A stretch of 64,000 nucleotides of DNA. Source: Anas platyrhynchos (Eukaryota > Chordata > Aves > Anseriformes > Anatidae). A program made the translations under genes and the position numbers. The notes under the pieces are model-generated. The model made no database searches, was not told where the DNA came from, and worked only from the letters and a program-made list of their open reading frames with translations. The stretch covers positions 31,715,001 to 31,779,000 of the forward strand of contig NC_092591.1 in NCBI RefSeq assembly GCF_047663525.1, in the 5' to 3' direction. Shown piece after piece: positions 35,359-49,290 of the stretch (its first letter is position 1; each line of letters opens with the position of its first letter).

Positions 35359-38300
35359 GTGCCTTGGTGGGTGACCTCTGAATCCATCCAGCCACCGTGG
35401 GGAAGGAGATGCTGTGCCCTGCAACAAAAAACAACATGCATGAAGCACGGGAACAGTTCCTCCACACATTTTCTTCGTTTATAGGAAAGTTGCCCAAGCA
35501 ATGACTTCCTGAAGAGCTAGAGAGCAGGAAGTGCTGTTGGACAACTGCAAGGCCAGCACGCATAGTCACCAAGGGTCATGACCGTACCTTCACCCAGGGG
35601 AAACCGCTGCCCTGACTCCTCCAGCACTGCCTCCAGAGGCAGTGCAGGAGGGTCAAGGGGAGATTCAGACACTTCAATCCTCATCTCTTCCTTGGTGATG
35701 GTAAACTTCAGTTTGTTCCCCAAGTAGGAGACACCGGTAACTTTCAACTTGTGGACGTCATCAGGACACGAGGGGTTGAAGAGAAGGCTGGTCTTTGTGA
35801 TCCTAGAAAGGCAGGAGCAAGTCAGTCAAAACAGCACCCCCTCATGTATCCTAGTGGCCCCTCCTCTTACTCCATGCATTTTCAGGCAGAAAGACTCCTA
35901 GGTGCATCCCAAGGCTCTCTAGGCAAATCCCAAACACAGCAACAAAGCATCTGGTGAAAAGCTACTGGGGCTGTGATTTCACAGCCCAGCACCCTCTGGT
36001 GTTTCTGTCCCTCTTCCAGTTCCTCAGCTTAGGATTCGTATGTTGGATTTTAAAATAAACAAACAAAAACACAGCAGGATTATACTTTTTCCCCTCTCAG
36101 TTTCCCGCTCCAGCTCAGGGGGTGACTTTATCAGCAGCTATGCTGGCAAAACTTCAGAAATGTCCTGCTCCGGGATGGGGAGGAGAACTGGGCACAGGAA
36201 CAAGCAGTGGGCAGTAGAGTTGTATACAGATAATAAACTGCCAAAATAACTCAGAATAAACTCAAAGCCCCATATGTGCTCTTTCACAGAAAGATAAAAA
36301 TCAGTCCAGCAGCTCAAACCCTTTCTCCAAAGCCTTATCCAAAGTCAAGCAGAGCCCATTTTTGTGTTTGGCTTTGGACCAAAAAATAAAAAATTAACAG
36401 TCACTAAATAAATCTCTTACTGAAATATTGACTTGTGAGAACTCTTGACTCTACTTGAGTCTACTGAGAGGACTTGAGAGAGGCCCTAGAGCAGAAACAG
36501 CACACTTCTCCCAAGCTGTTATACCAGACACACATGCCACCAGTCCTCAGCCTGAAATTAAATGGGGCTCACAGCCTGGGCCTGTGCTGCCCCGCTCACA
36601 GCGCTGCCTCCACGGAGGTACTCAGCAGCAGAGCAATGTGCCAGCCAGCCGTGGCTTACAATACGCAAGGCAGGAGTATGGTCTCAAGGACTACATCAAT
36701 GTCATCGTGACATTTTTGGAAATTTGGCTCGAGCCCCAAAGTCTGTGGGTTGAGCCTATTGGAAGAGGGGCCCAAATCTGACACACACACTGCATCGGAA
36801 GACCTTGAAGCTTCGCAAAAGCTGAGATTAAGGTTTTCAGAGAGGAATATAGTAGCTCACACCCAGCTCCACCAAGAGTCTGGTGGATTTCTCAGCAGAT
36901 TCTGGCCACACACACACAGAGTAAAAACACAGTGCTAGAAGGCCTTGCTGGCAATCAAAAGACTTGCCAGTGTGATCCATCCTCAATTAAACTCTAAGAA
37001 TACACTCCAGGGACTGCTGCTTCAGGGTTGAAACCACCAAGCTGCTTCAGATGTGAGAGGCAGGCTTGAAATTATATGAAGAGCTTAGTGTGTTTTCTAA
37101 GGTATCTTAATGCTGCGGCAATTCCAGCTGACCACTTTTCCTCCACAAAGTTGCAGTCCTATGTGTGGATGGCAGATTACTTCAGAGGGGATGCAGAAGG
37201 ACTTACACCTGTGTGTGTGGCATCTCTCACTGGCAAGGCAGCTGTTAGCCAGGCCATCTATGACCCTTTGCACTAGCATCCTTTTCCACACAGTTTCTGG
37301 GACTCAGCAGGAGATTTCCCCTCTGTTACATATGCTATTTTTAGTCTTTTGGCATGAAAAGAGCAAATACATTTCCCAGTCCCTTGCCATTTCAGCAACG
37401 TCACCATCTCTCACCATAGTGATATCCACCGTGGCCTGTGCAAAAAAAAATCTAGCAAAACAAACAAGCAAAAAAGGTGCAAAAGAAATGGAAAGAAGAA
37501 TTTCTGCCTGCTTGAGACTCCCTTTCTACTCAGCAGAAAAACAGGGAAGGGAGAAAACAGCTTTGTTAAATAGCTCTTTTGCTCAAGATTACTTTTATCT
37601 CCTTCTTCCAGCAAACAGGAGGTTAAGTCTTGACTCCTTTTGAAGCCAATGGATTTAAACACTGACATAGCTGGAGGAGAAATGGATCAAAGCTCATCAA
37701 TTCTGAGAAATCTGCTTTGTTCTCCAGTGGTGACCAACTGTCCCCAGTGACCACAGTTCATCAAGGATCGTTAACCACTACCTGCCAGGAGCCACTGGCA
37801 GATGTTCTGGAATTTGCTAGATGCTTCAAGTTCTTTTCTTTTTCACAAGCAACAAGTTGCTCCAGCTAAACGCTAACATTTCAAGTCACTTGTTGGTTAG
37901 AAATTAGACAAGACATAACGTAGGTCTCACCTGAACCCTGTGTAACCAAAGAGGACAGCTTGCAAGAATCCACCCATCCCTGTCAAGAAGTTCACAGCTC
38001 CAGATCCATCTGAATTCTCCACCCAGATCTACTCCAGTATGAGGGGGAGGAGGGGAAAAAAAGTCAGTGGTTTCACTGGGACCCTTCATACAGTTATGTG
38101 TGCTTGAATATGCTTACCATCACAGCCACATATTCGGGGTATTGCAACTATGCTGTTGCCCATCCCAGCATGAAGTAGGCCTTTAAAATACCGCCACCTC
38201 CATTCCCTTTCCCACCCCTTAAAGGAAGAAGGAAGCCTGGGATGAGCAGGATACTGACCCCTGGCTTTGTATTGCTTGGTAGGAAGCAAACACCTTCTTG

Positions 38301-41300
38301 CTGTTCTTTGGAAACATGCAGAGAGGAGACTGAGCGTGCAGCCACCCAGCTCAATATGATAATCATCTAGTGACTGCAAGCACACACAGCATAGATGGGA
38401 CCTACTTGGGAACATGCAAGATAGAAACAAGAGACATTTGTCACATGGAAGCAGCAACAACACTCCACACAGCTGACCTTGAAGGGCTCCGTGATGTTGC
38501 TGAAACACTTGTTCAGTTGGCTCTGTGCTCTCTGCATCTCCTTCAGCTCCAGCCAGCCCACCGCAAACATGCTCTGCAGGAGGGAGAACTGTGCTTTTGC
38601 TGGCTGCTGTCTCCCTCAGGGGTGACTACGCTGCAAAGCCTCCAGAGTTACACCACAACTAGCAGTCTTCAGTGTAGATCCCTTTTGAACATATTTCTAG
38701 CTCCAAGATAACCGTCCGCGTTCTCTTATCACTTAAAGTAGGTTTATGCCCATTGATATGGGCTGGCATTGACTAACTCAGACAGAAATTACCACCTTGT
38801 GGATGAAAGCCACCTCAGACTTTGCCCCTCTCCTTACCCAGGTCATGGCTGGCCCATTCACGTCGGTGACAGGTTCATACATCTCCAGATCATTCCTCCG
38901 GACCTCAGGGCTCATGGAGTGCATCAGAGGGAATCCAAGCAAGACAACATCAGCTTGTTTCACAGGATCATCTGGGAAAAGGAGCCAAGAATCAGTCAGA
39001 CCACATATGCCAGCCAGGAATAATTGATTGTCTATTTACTAAAGGGAATGAATCTGGAATACAGAATCATAAACTTAAAACAACAAAAACCACATCATGT
39101 TGGAAATATTGTGGAACTGCAAGGAGGACAAGTCATCGCTGCCTTGCTAAAGGCAAGTAAAATGTACAAAGGGGGCATTAAATTGAATGTTCACTTCCAC
39201 ATGAACTTTCACTGCCAGAGGTTGCTGGAGTGGCAATACATCGCACTTGACCTTGGAAGGATAGACCTAGCTACCAGCATATAAGTTCATAGCCATCATG
39301 TCATCTGCAGCCCAGTAGCCCATGCTCTCAAGACCTCTTTCTACCCTCTGCATACCTAAAATTCTTACTTGTATGACCACAATAATGAAAAATGATCCAC
39401 CAAGAAGCAGGAAAAAAACATCTACAGATCAGGATCCCCACACTGGCAACCCAAATGCTGCACTGAGAGAGCAAAAGCTAGAAGGTTTTGCTTCAGCCAA
39501 CCATTCAGGCACTGCCCCTGCCTCTCGTGTGCTTCAAAAGAAAGAGCACCTACCAATTCAAAGGTCTGCTTGCTGCCCCTCCGCTCACCTGGGCTGTAAC
39601 CATCGTACTCAGGATGATATTTCTTCTCCATATCAAAGGGCACTTTGATTTTGTTGGCACATTCCACCCACTCCTCTGGCACAGGGATCAAGAGGTCTTG
39701 AGCAATATCAGCTGCAAAACGTAAGCTGAAAAGGAGCGAGGAGCAATGTTTTATATCAGGCACGAGTGCCTGTGACCCCTTAGAGAGGGAAAGAGAAGGG
39801 AGGGAGAAACACAAAAAACTAATTGAGCCATAACTCACCGCCAAAGAAGCAGGTGCTTAGAAAGAATATGGGTCAAAGTCTAAGCTCGGGGTGACAGCTT
39901 TCATTGCTGGAGCTGGGACTCCATGTCTACCTACATATATTTCCAGCTGGCTAATTGTCTAAACATCCCACACAATGCAGGGAGATGAAATGAAAAACTT
40001 GTGAAATGCCTCTGCCTAATGCAGATACCTGAAGGGTCAGGTGAACTGCCAGGCGAACATCTACCTCCTTCCACCGACTGCAAACAAAGGCCAAGGAGAC
40101 CAGCTCAGACAGAGGTATGCAAAGAGAGGAAAGGAGTGCAGCATGTGGGAGACTTGCTGTCTCCTACCCCTGCCAAACAGCTAGCCAGAAGAGAAGAAAA
40201 TTGGCCCAGTGCCTTAACCAAAGCATGCGTGTTACCTCCGCTGGGCCAAGGCATTGGTGTAAGCAGAGTTATCAACCTGGTAGTGATATTCGTCTGGGGG
40301 CATGACACCTGGAGGGAGAGAAAGGGGACACTTCACACTGCAGTACACCCAAGGTTTGCCGTGGCTTTGTGCCCCTCCTCAGGGAGCTGGCACAAGAAAG
40401 GGAACCCCTCCATTGCACTGATACCTGCTCACATGACTAGCGTGGTGGAAAAATTATTAATCCTTAAGATTTGAGAGGTCTAAGAAGTTTATCCTAATGA
40501 AAGGAACACTCCTTTCAACCAAAAGTTAGTAGTCCTGATCGTTTCTATCTCCCACTACTGAGCTAATACTGGATGTGCTCCTCCTATAGACCCTAAGGAG
40601 TCCATCCCTCCCAGAAATGTGAACTTGGTTTCATTAACAGATGATTGTCCAACATCCATTCTTCCCAAGAATGTATTTCTGCCTTTTTAACATTACAATG
40701 ATTTTCCTTATGTCCTTGAAACAGCATATAAGTGGGGCCTCTGCAACGACTGGGCAGAGAGCATGGAGGAAGAGATGTGCCTGAGCATTCTCACTACGAT
40801 AATCATTAATAACTACTGAAAACACCTGTCTTGAATTGTACCTGCATTATTGCATGCTTGGAGTCCTGATATTTCCTGACAGTAGGTGTTGCCTCCCTGT
40901 TTCTGGAAGTGATCTCAGTGCAATGCTCAGTAGAGGGGAATGTAAGTGGTGTTTGCGTTTGCTGTAAAGAAGAAACACCCTCTCTAACAGCTTTATCAGT
41001 TAGCTTTGATGATCCTTGTGGCTTCGTTCCAACTTGGAATATTCTGTGATTTAGCTGAGAAGGTACAGACTCTTAAGGCAGCAGACATCCTGAGGGCATT
41101 TCCCTTACTTCAGAGCCGAGACTCGTAAGCAAGGTGACCTTCAAGTCCTTAACTGGATATATTTCCCTAGTTACAAGCTCAACTCCTTCTCTTGCTGATG
41201 TCCACTTTCCAAAGGAAAAGTGAAAACAGGCATTTCATGTGCCTCCTTCTGGGACAACTTTCAGGACAGTGGGGTTTAATACAAAGGATCTATTGATCAC

Positions 41301-44300
41301 AAGCTAACCTGCAGCAACTCCGAGGGCTTTTCTAGCTCTGATCACCCCAACTGCATTGAGATCTTTTCGCACTAATCCAGCCATCTCCTCCACACCCTCT
41401 GCCAACAAACAGCTCTGCATCTCTTCTAGATCTTCCTCAAGTCACTGGTGATGTGTGCTCACTCAAGATAAAATGCTTCAGCAGGATTGCTGCCTGTGGA
41501 GACACCCTTTGTCCTGCCAGACATCTCAGTGGTTGTACTTAGTTGGCACCAACAACACCAGGAGACCTTCAACGAATGAACTCCTGCAGGCTACTGTCAG
41601 ATTTAAACTCAGGTCTCATAAAAAAAAAAAAAAAGTTTGCCTGGGTTGCCAAGTCATAGAATGGCTCAGGTTGGAAGGGTTTGCATTCCTTTTTTTTTTT
41701 TTTTTAAATAAGCTTCCTGTAAGTATTGAAAAGCTGCAATGAGGTCACCCGAGTCCTCTCTTGTCCAGGCTGAAGATCCCCAGCTCTCTCAGCCTCTCTC
41801 CATAGGAGAGGTGCTCCAGCCCTCCGAGCATCTATGTGGCCAGAGCAGAGGGGGACAATCCCCTCGCTGCCCTGCTGCCACCCCTCAGGTGATGCAGCCC
41901 AGGATGCAGGTGGCCGCCTGGGCTGCAGGCACACACTGCTGGGTCCTGCTGAGCTTTTTGTCCACCAGCACCCCCAGGTCCTTCTCTGCAGGGCTGCTCT
42001 CAGTGAGTTTTTCTCCCAGCCTGTGCTCCTGTCTGGGATTGCCCCGACCCAGGTGCAGCACCTTGCACTTGGACTTGTTGAACCTCATTACGTTGTTATG
42101 GGCCCTCTTTTCAAGCTTGTCCAGGTCCCTTTGGATGGTGTCCCTTCCTTCTGGTGTGTTGACTGCACCACTCAGCTTGGTGTCATCTGCAAATTTGCTG
42201 AGGGTGCACTCAATCCCACTGATAAAGATATTAAACATTACTGGTCCCAAAACAGACCCCTGAGGGACACCACTTGTCACCAGCCTGCACCTGGACATGG
42301 AGCCATTGACCACCACTCTCTGGGTGCAGCCATCCCATCAATTCCTTATCCATCCTTATCCACTGAATGGTCTGCCCTTCAAACCCATCTCTCTCCAATC
42401 TGGAGATCAAGATGTCATGTGGGATTGTGTCAAAGGCCTTACAGAACTCCAGGTACATGACATCAGCCAGACTGTCCTTATCAACTGATGCAGTCACTGC
42501 ATTGTAGAAGGCCTCCAGGAGCATTTGTTCCATGATCTCCCCAGGCACAGAGGCGAGGCTCACTGGTCTGTAGCTCCCCAGGCCCTCCTTTCTACCCTTT
42601 TAAAAATGAGAGTGATGTTTCTCTTCTTCCAGTCACTAGGGGTTTCACCTGACTGTCAGGGCTTTTCAGGTATGATGGAGAGAGGCTTGGCAACTCCATC
42701 AGCCAATTCCTTCATGACCCGGGATGCATGGCATCGGGCCCCATAGACTTGTACCTGTTCAGTTCCGTCAGGTGGTCTCCAACCTGTGTTCTTCACTTAC
42801 AGCTCCCCCAACCTCTGTCTAGGCGTTCAGCAACTCAAGAGATGTGGGAAGCCTGACTGGCAGTGAAAACTAAGGCAAAGAAGTTGAGTCCCTCAGCCTT
42901 CTCCATGTCTGTCGTTATCAGTTCTCCCTTCTCATTTATCAGAAGGCGGGCACTCTCCTTGGCCTCTCTTTTCTGTCCAGCATACCTATAGAACCCCTTC
43001 TTGTTATTTTTTACATCTCTTGCCAATCTCAGTTCCATTTGTGCCTTGGCTTTCCACATCCCGTCCCCACACATCCAAACAGCATCCCTGTACTCTCCTC
43101 AGGCCACATGTCCCTGCTGCCACTGCCTTATTTCCTTCTCACGCCCCAGTTTGACCAGCAGGCCCTTGCTCAGCCATGCTGGTTTCCTGCCTTCCCCGCT
43201 TGATTTCTTACACGTGGGGGTAGAGAGCTCTTGCACTCAAAGGAAAACATCCTGAAAGAGCTGCCAGCTCCGATCAGCTCCTCTATTCCTAAGAGCAGTG
43301 TTCCAGGGATCTCATCTACTAGGTCTTTAAATAGTTGTAATTTCCCTTTTCTAAAGTTCAGGGTCCTGACTTTGCTCTCTGCCAGGCCCATATTCCCTCA
43401 AGATCACGAACTCAAGCAGGGTGTGGTTCCTGCAGCCCAGACTGCCTCCAATCTTCACCCCTAATGAGTTTATCAGCACTGGCGAGCACTGGGTCCAGTA
43501 ATGCCTCTCCTCTGGTTGGCTTTTCTAACACCTGGACCGGGAAGTTATCCTCAATGCACTCCAGGAGTCTCCTGGATTTCTTACAGCCTGCTGTGCAGCT
43601 TTCCCAGCAGATATCTGGGTAGCTGAAATACCCCCCACCATGAATGCCTGCAAGCACAATGCTGCTTGTAGCTGAAAGCCACGTCCACGGGCTCCCCTTG
43701 ATCAGGCAGCCTGTAGTAAACCCCAGCCATGAGGTGTCCTTTATTGGTCCAGTCCTTAACTTTTATCCACAAACTCTCAACCTGTCTGTGGCTGTCTCTC
43801 AGAGGCAGCTTTTCACTGTTGAGACATTTCTTATAGAATCATAGAATATCCAAATTGGAAGGGACCCACCAGGATCATCGAGTCCAACTCATGTGTCTGA
43901 AAGCATTTTCCAAATGCTTCTTGAACTCTGGCAGGCTCGGTGCCATGAGCCACTCCCCTGGGGAGCCTGTCCCAGTACCTCACCACCCTCTTGGTGAAAA
44001 ACCTTTTTCTGAAATCCAACCTGAATACTTAACATAAGCAGGGAAGGAGGTGTAGGAGTGCTGCCCTCCATCCCTTCTGAAGCCCTTCTTGTAAGCCTCT
44101 TTTCCAGTGTTCCTGTTACGTGATCCATCCCACCACATTTCCATGACAGCAATTAAGTCATGGTTTTCTAATTTCCCTGTGGTTTCCAACTCCTCCCACT
44201 TGTTTACCATGCTGAGTGCACTGGTGTAGAGGCACTTCAGCTGGGCCATCTGCCACATCACCTTTTTAGAGGAGTCCTTCCCCAGTTCCTTTGGGACAAT

Positions 44301-47300
44301 TCACAAGCGTTTCCCTGCTGTCTCCTAAAGCGACAGTGTTCCCAGGTTCACTTCCATCATGCAGAGGAACATCCCTGTCCCCTGCTGAGCCTCTCTCCCT
44401 CCTCTCTAAAGCCCTCATACCCTATTTTCCCAAGCGCCGCCAGTCACACCATCAGACCTCAAACAGCACCCAGTCTTGTCGCATCAATTTATACTGCCAT
44501 GGAAGGGGACGTTGAGGGGTGTCCTGTGAGCAGCAAGGGGCTGAGAGAAAAACAATTGGTCTTGTGGCACTGAAAAATCTGGGCATCTTGCCACATGGAT
44601 ACAGATGTGGATAACAGGGCAGGAGGTTACAGAACCCACACATTCCCACCCAGGTCTGGCTGGAGGGGCTCTGAGCCTCTCTTTGCAAAGCCCTTCCCAA
44701 CAAACAGGCCTGGCACTTGCAGAAGTACCTCTGATGTGGTAGCATTGCTCCTCCTCGCTCCACACCATCCTGCTGCACCAGTACTGAGCCACAGCCCCCA
44801 CCAGCTTCCATCCTCCATCCTCCCTGAACAACTTCTGGTCCTGGAAGGAGCCAAAGCCAGAGAAAAACAGGGATGAGGGAAAAACAGGGAAGCATGAGGG
44901 AAATTCAGACAGGCCTAGATTCAGCAGAAGGAAAGGAGTTATAAGAAAATACACAGAGCAGGGGAAAAAGGCAGAAGACTGGCCTGAATTGAGTCAATAG
45001 GATGCCGAGCCACCCATGGAGGATCAAGAATGGGAGGAGGAGATGAAGAAAGGATCCCAGGATGCTACTGGCAGTTCCGACAGGAGCAGATAACTGCAGT
45101 GTCTCTGAGAAGAGACAGTGACAGTCATCAGATGCCCTACAGGCCTTACCACCAGGCTCTCTGTGTGGCAAACGCTCGCTTTACCTGCGTGGTGTAATAA
45201 TACTGCTCAAAGGCCATCAAAACATCCCCAGTGATGTGAATTTCTTGGGCTCCATAGATGTCCTCAGGACAGACCTCCTGGCCAGTGGCTGCACTCTCCC
45301 ATGGGAACTTAGCACCCTGCTGGGAGAAGACACCCATGGAACAGCTAAACACAACCTCTCCTGACACTCTTCCCTGTTTACAGCCTGCAGGCAAAGCCCA
45401 GCTCACAGCCTCTGGCTAAAGATAGAGCCACAGAGGAGGAAGAAAGTCTAACGGTGCTGCTGGGTGACGCTGGCTGGGCTGCACTGTCCCCAGCCCAACA
45501 GCCCTGTCCCCACCTTGTAGCCTTGCTCCTCTGCATTGCGTAAGGCTCCTTCCAGCATGCGAATTCGGTACTCCAGAATGGCTCGGGCAGCCTCAGGGTA
45601 AAACAGCAGGATGTTTGGGAACACCCAGGTGTCCTGAAAACATCGAGCAAAGCAAGGTGGTGACATTGGCTGGCTGGGCACCCAGCTGCTCCCACCAGTT
45701 CAAGTCCACCCCCAGTCCTGAATGCTCTGACCATGACTTTGCTGCTGCTTAAAGGTGCTGTCACATTGGCTCACTAAAAGGGATAAACCCTCAAAGGTCT
45801 GTTTCTGCCCTCACAAGTGCATCTAGGCACCCAAACCTCCTATCCTCTGCTAGCCACCCCCATGGTATCTTGCTAGGATTATCTCGGCGGGACCGTCAGC
45901 ATGCAAAGGAGGGGAGGTAGGAGTCCTCCAAAAAGCCAAGGGCTCTGGTGTGAGTCAAAAATAAGGCCCACAGGACTAAAAAGCCTTTGCCCATTTGAAA
46001 GACCAGGCTGGGTGCAGCACAGGGGACTCAGCACCATCTAGCCGTGTTTCTCGCTCATGTTATGCTTTAAATATTCAACTGCAGAGCTGCGTGCTCATTT
46101 GGTGCAGCTATCTCCAAGGGCAGCTCTGAGCCTCTGGTCAGGGCAAAGTTGCCCAGATGGACTGGATTGCTGAGTACACACCAAACCCATGCCAAAAAGC
46201 TGAAAACATAGAAAACACTTGCTTTTTCAATAGTTACCTCAAGCACAATAGGGTTTGCTGATGTCACCAAAGCTGGGAGGATTTCAGGCTGGTTTCAACT
46301 TGTTTCCCGTATGTTAGTGGCCTTGCTTTAAACTAGACACTGAAGTTCCCTTTGCTTTGGCCTCCCCTGGGTGAGTGACCTATCTTAGCATGGGGAAGAG
46401 AGCTGCCCTGCCGTGGGATCCCTCTTGGCCTCTCACCCCCACTGCCTATACACCAACACCAGCCTTCTAGCTTGGCTTTAGGCAATTAACTTTTGAGTTA
46501 GAGGAAATAACTAACATGAGTAATACCTAGGGTGGAGTTGAGCCTCACTAGCTGTTAGCTAAGGAGAAGCAGGATGCTCTTCTACAAGAGGCTGGTGCCA
46601 AGACACCCCTACCATCAGCAAGGAGGCGAGCAACCTCACACCGAGTTTTCTCCATCCCAGTTGTTGCTCAACACCCCGAGGTGAACCGACAGCACAGCTT
46701 TAACCCACCTGGTCCCAGAAGACGTGCCCCCAGTAGTCCTCACCCTGGGTGCCATTGGACAAGCCACCAGGGCTGATGCCATGGAATATGAAACCCGGGT
46801 TGTCCCGGGGAGGGATGGCACTCAGCAGGTAATACAGACACCCGTACAGGGCCTGTCTTAGAGGCAGAGGGCCATCCAGGTCGATGCAGCACCCTTGCCA
46901 CAGCGCATCCCAGGCATGGATGTGGGAGGAATGCAGGGAGCCAGAGGCAATGAGGGCCAGCCCCTCGCTGTAGCTCCTCTTCACCTCCTCTTCGCTTTCA
47001 GCCACAGCTGTCAGGAACTCCCAGGATCGCTCCTGCTCCTCCCCGCACAAAGTCAGGTCTTGTGGCACAGGAGTCCAGAGCATGTGAACAGTAGGCTGGG
47101 GTCCCCCTTCTACCTCAGGAACCAGCGTCGTCCCATAGACGTAGCTGCAGGGGATGGAAAAAAGGAAGGGAAAAGTAAGAGCAGAGCAGAAGTGCAAATC
47201 TACCCATGCAGGGTGAACCATCAGCTGAATTTTTCCCCTGTTCCCACCTATGAAAGAAGCTCCCTTGTCCCCATACTTCAGCTCAGCTGCAGTCTCAGTT

Positions 47301-49275
47301 TCAAACTGTAGAATACTGAGATCCATCACAACTCTCACTGGATCCCCAGCCCCACAAAGCCATTTTTAGAGGTTATCTCCTCCAAGCTCACAATTTTACC
47401 CAAACTCATTTCTGTGGGCTCTGATGCTCTTGTGTGTCAGCATAGATAATAATTTTGGCATTGCAGCTAATAAAAGTGTTTCTATATATTTAATATATAA
47501 TAAATAGACATATGCATGTGTGTATATTTGTATATGTATGTATGTATGTATATATATATACACTTCTTGTTCCTGTCAGGAAGAAGTAAATTTGCACAAA
47601 CCTCAACAATACTTATAATCTTAGTCTAGCTCTAGCCTTATTTTTTCAGTTTCCTATCTGGGAACAAGGCAACGTGTTACAGTCTGTGAAGGATTTGTTC
47701 CAGGCCAGGCTCCTGCCTGTGATGCAAACTCACTGTGCTCCCTGGAAGTCCGGTCCTTGGTGCAGGTCCAAGTCCTGGCTCTTTGGCACAAAAGGAGTCT
47801 GGAGCTGCACTGTGATGGGTTGGCCGGTGTGAGCTGACCGCCGGATGGTGATGCTGAAGGCCATCAGGTGAACAAGGGAATGGTGAGCGTAGATTTGATG
47901 GGTGGCTGTATAATCGGTTGACTGAAGCACGTGGCTGAAGGTTCCTGCAAGTGCAAGAGTCAGCCTTTTTAGCCACCAGGTCCTGATGATCTGCCCCAGA
48001 CTACCATTTCTACCTTATTTACTGGTCCCTATTGGCAAAGGAACAGTCTTCCCCAGATCCAGGCCAGAACATAGATTTTGACTGGACAACACTGTTAACA
48101 CACTAAATCTGACCAAGCTGGTGAGGAATAGATTTATAATTTATTTTTTTTAAACAAGGTTTCACAATTAAACAGTCTTTACTGAGCCTGGCTCCAGCAA
48201 GGGTTGAGATATAATCTGAAAATCACCTGCTTTTATTCTCCACTTATTCCAGAGCAACTTCATAAGAGTAATGTGGGAAAGGAAAGTCTTCTGCATGTCT
48301 TCCATGCATGAATGAAAGTGCCCATTTCATTCAATACGTACCACTACTAAGAAATTTGCTTCTGAAAATAAAACAATTTAGTACTCTGTAAAGCTAAATC
48401 CTGAAATCTGCAAAATGAGCACTCACAGAGGGATCAGCAAAAAAACCCTCCTCACCTTTCTTCCAACTAGACATTCCAGTGCATGACATCAAGGTCAGAG
48501 CTGGCTGCTGTCCAAAGGCAAGAGCAAACAATGCCATATCCATTTCTGGCTCCTTTAAAAACACGTTGTGGGGTTCACTTTATAATCATTAGTAAGCTGC
48601 CTCCAAAATAAATGCCTGCACCTGAACCAAACAGTTAGACACCTATGACAGTCAATGTAATCCGGGGTACGATTCATTTCATCTCTTTATAAACATTTGA
48701 ATTGATGGATCAAATCTCCTTTGCCAACAAAACTACGTATCTGTCCTGCACAGAAACTCCAGCACTGACTGCACCTAGAGCAATGAATTCCACTGCTGGG
48801 GTGGAGCTGACATCCTTCACAGACCTAATTGGTACACACTGAGTCAACCCCACGGGTGAGTGGAGAGCAGGGAGATGAAAGATGTGAGCTCCTGGAAGAG
48901 GCAAGGAGGCTTAACTTCTAGCAGAGGGTGGCCAGCAGTTGGAGAGGAAGAGCAAAGGGCGCACATGCTGCAGGTAGGAAAGCTGCAGGACAGGGACACC
49001 TTCTGTGTGCTTTGCTCTTTACCCGTCCGGGTGTTCAGGGTGAAGGTCTCAGCCAGGCTGTCTGCACCAGGCACAGTCATTCTCACATTGAGGGGGCTGG
49101 GGACATCAGCACGGTGCGTGTCGCCCACCGCGCCGTTGTACACCCCGTTGACATGGAGGATGTCCCGGTACACACGGGTGCCGAGGTACGCGTTGGTCAC
49201 CGTAGCAAGAAGGCGCTGGTCTGAGGGCAAACAAGTGGTGGTGAACACAGCAGGGTCCTCCTTGCCGTCAGTCAT
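35354..49275 (-). CDS. PGGHG: protein-glucosylgalactosylhydroxylysine glucosidase (ATHL1)
   Basis: Removes glucose from glucosyl-galactosyl-hydroxylysine of collagen; GH65-related (alpha/alpha)6-barrel enzyme, cytosolic. Coding exons in transcript order: 49023-49275, 47734-47944, 46709-47144, 45514-45633, 45185-45316, 44729-44840, 40236-40308, 39589-39725, 38838-38971, 38478-38573, 37931-38028, 35588-35802, 35354-35418. All frames join, giving 693 residues (human 737, with a longer C-terminus). The start [11 protein letters not shown] lies 16 nt into its exon after an acceptor (49291-49292), so a noncoding first exon lies upstream. Early motif [16 protein letters not shown]; central [15 protein letters not shown]. 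The three carboxylates reported as essential in human (D301, E430, E574, from memory) align with D301 (first codon of the fourth exon), E428 in PPDEYH (the 73-bp seventh exon) and E572 in WVENSDG. All are present, so the enzyme should be active. The 3' end faces IFITM5. Confidence 0.97.
41002..41053 (+). mobile_element. CR1 LINE 3' terminus
   Basis: TGATGATCCTTGTGGCTTCG, then TTCCAACTTGGAATATTCTG, a typical CR1 3' tail in plus orientation; only about 50 bp remain recognisable. Confidence 0.7.
41652..44440 (-). mobile_element. long CR1 LINE copy inside PGGHG intron 6 (between coding exons 6 and 7)
   Basis: About 2.8 kb in reverse orientation, the longest CR1 in the window. Minus-strand frames show endonuclease pieces (44000-44260 and 43170-43770: [43 protein letters not shown]) and reverse transcriptase pieces. 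The latter include [17 protein letters not shown] and [21 protein letters not shown], then [12 protein letters not shown] with the catalytic ADD, then [16 protein letters not shown]. It ends at the 3' terminal CATAGAATGGCTCAGGTTGGAAGG near 41652. Frames shift many times, so it is dead; the promoter and ORF1 are missing. Interrupted by a younger CR1 at about 43833-44030. Confidence 0.93.
43833..44030 (-). mobile_element. CR1 LINE 3' fragment nested in the older CR1
   Basis: ATAGAATCATAGAATATCC then AATTGGAAGGGACC, the reverse of a CR1 3' end, followed by sequence whose minus frame gives [20 protein letters not shown]. It splits the endonuclease reading of the surrounding CR1. A CTTA occurs on both sides and could be a short target duplication. 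Confidence 0.85.
47481..47562. repeat. AT-rich (TATG)n/(TA)n microsatellite
   Basis: Runs of TATATA, TGTATA and TATGTATG in PGGHG intron 2 (between coding exons 2 and 3). Confidence 0.85.
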
Positions 49276-49290
49276 TTTTACCAGTCCAAG

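Noticed and set aside
41885-43074. Reverse-transcriptase-like reading that might suggest a retroviral element
   Set aside because: Motifs are those of a CR1 non-LTR element ([21 protein letters not shown]) with a CR1 3' terminus. No long terminal repeats, capsid, protease or envelope reading was seen.
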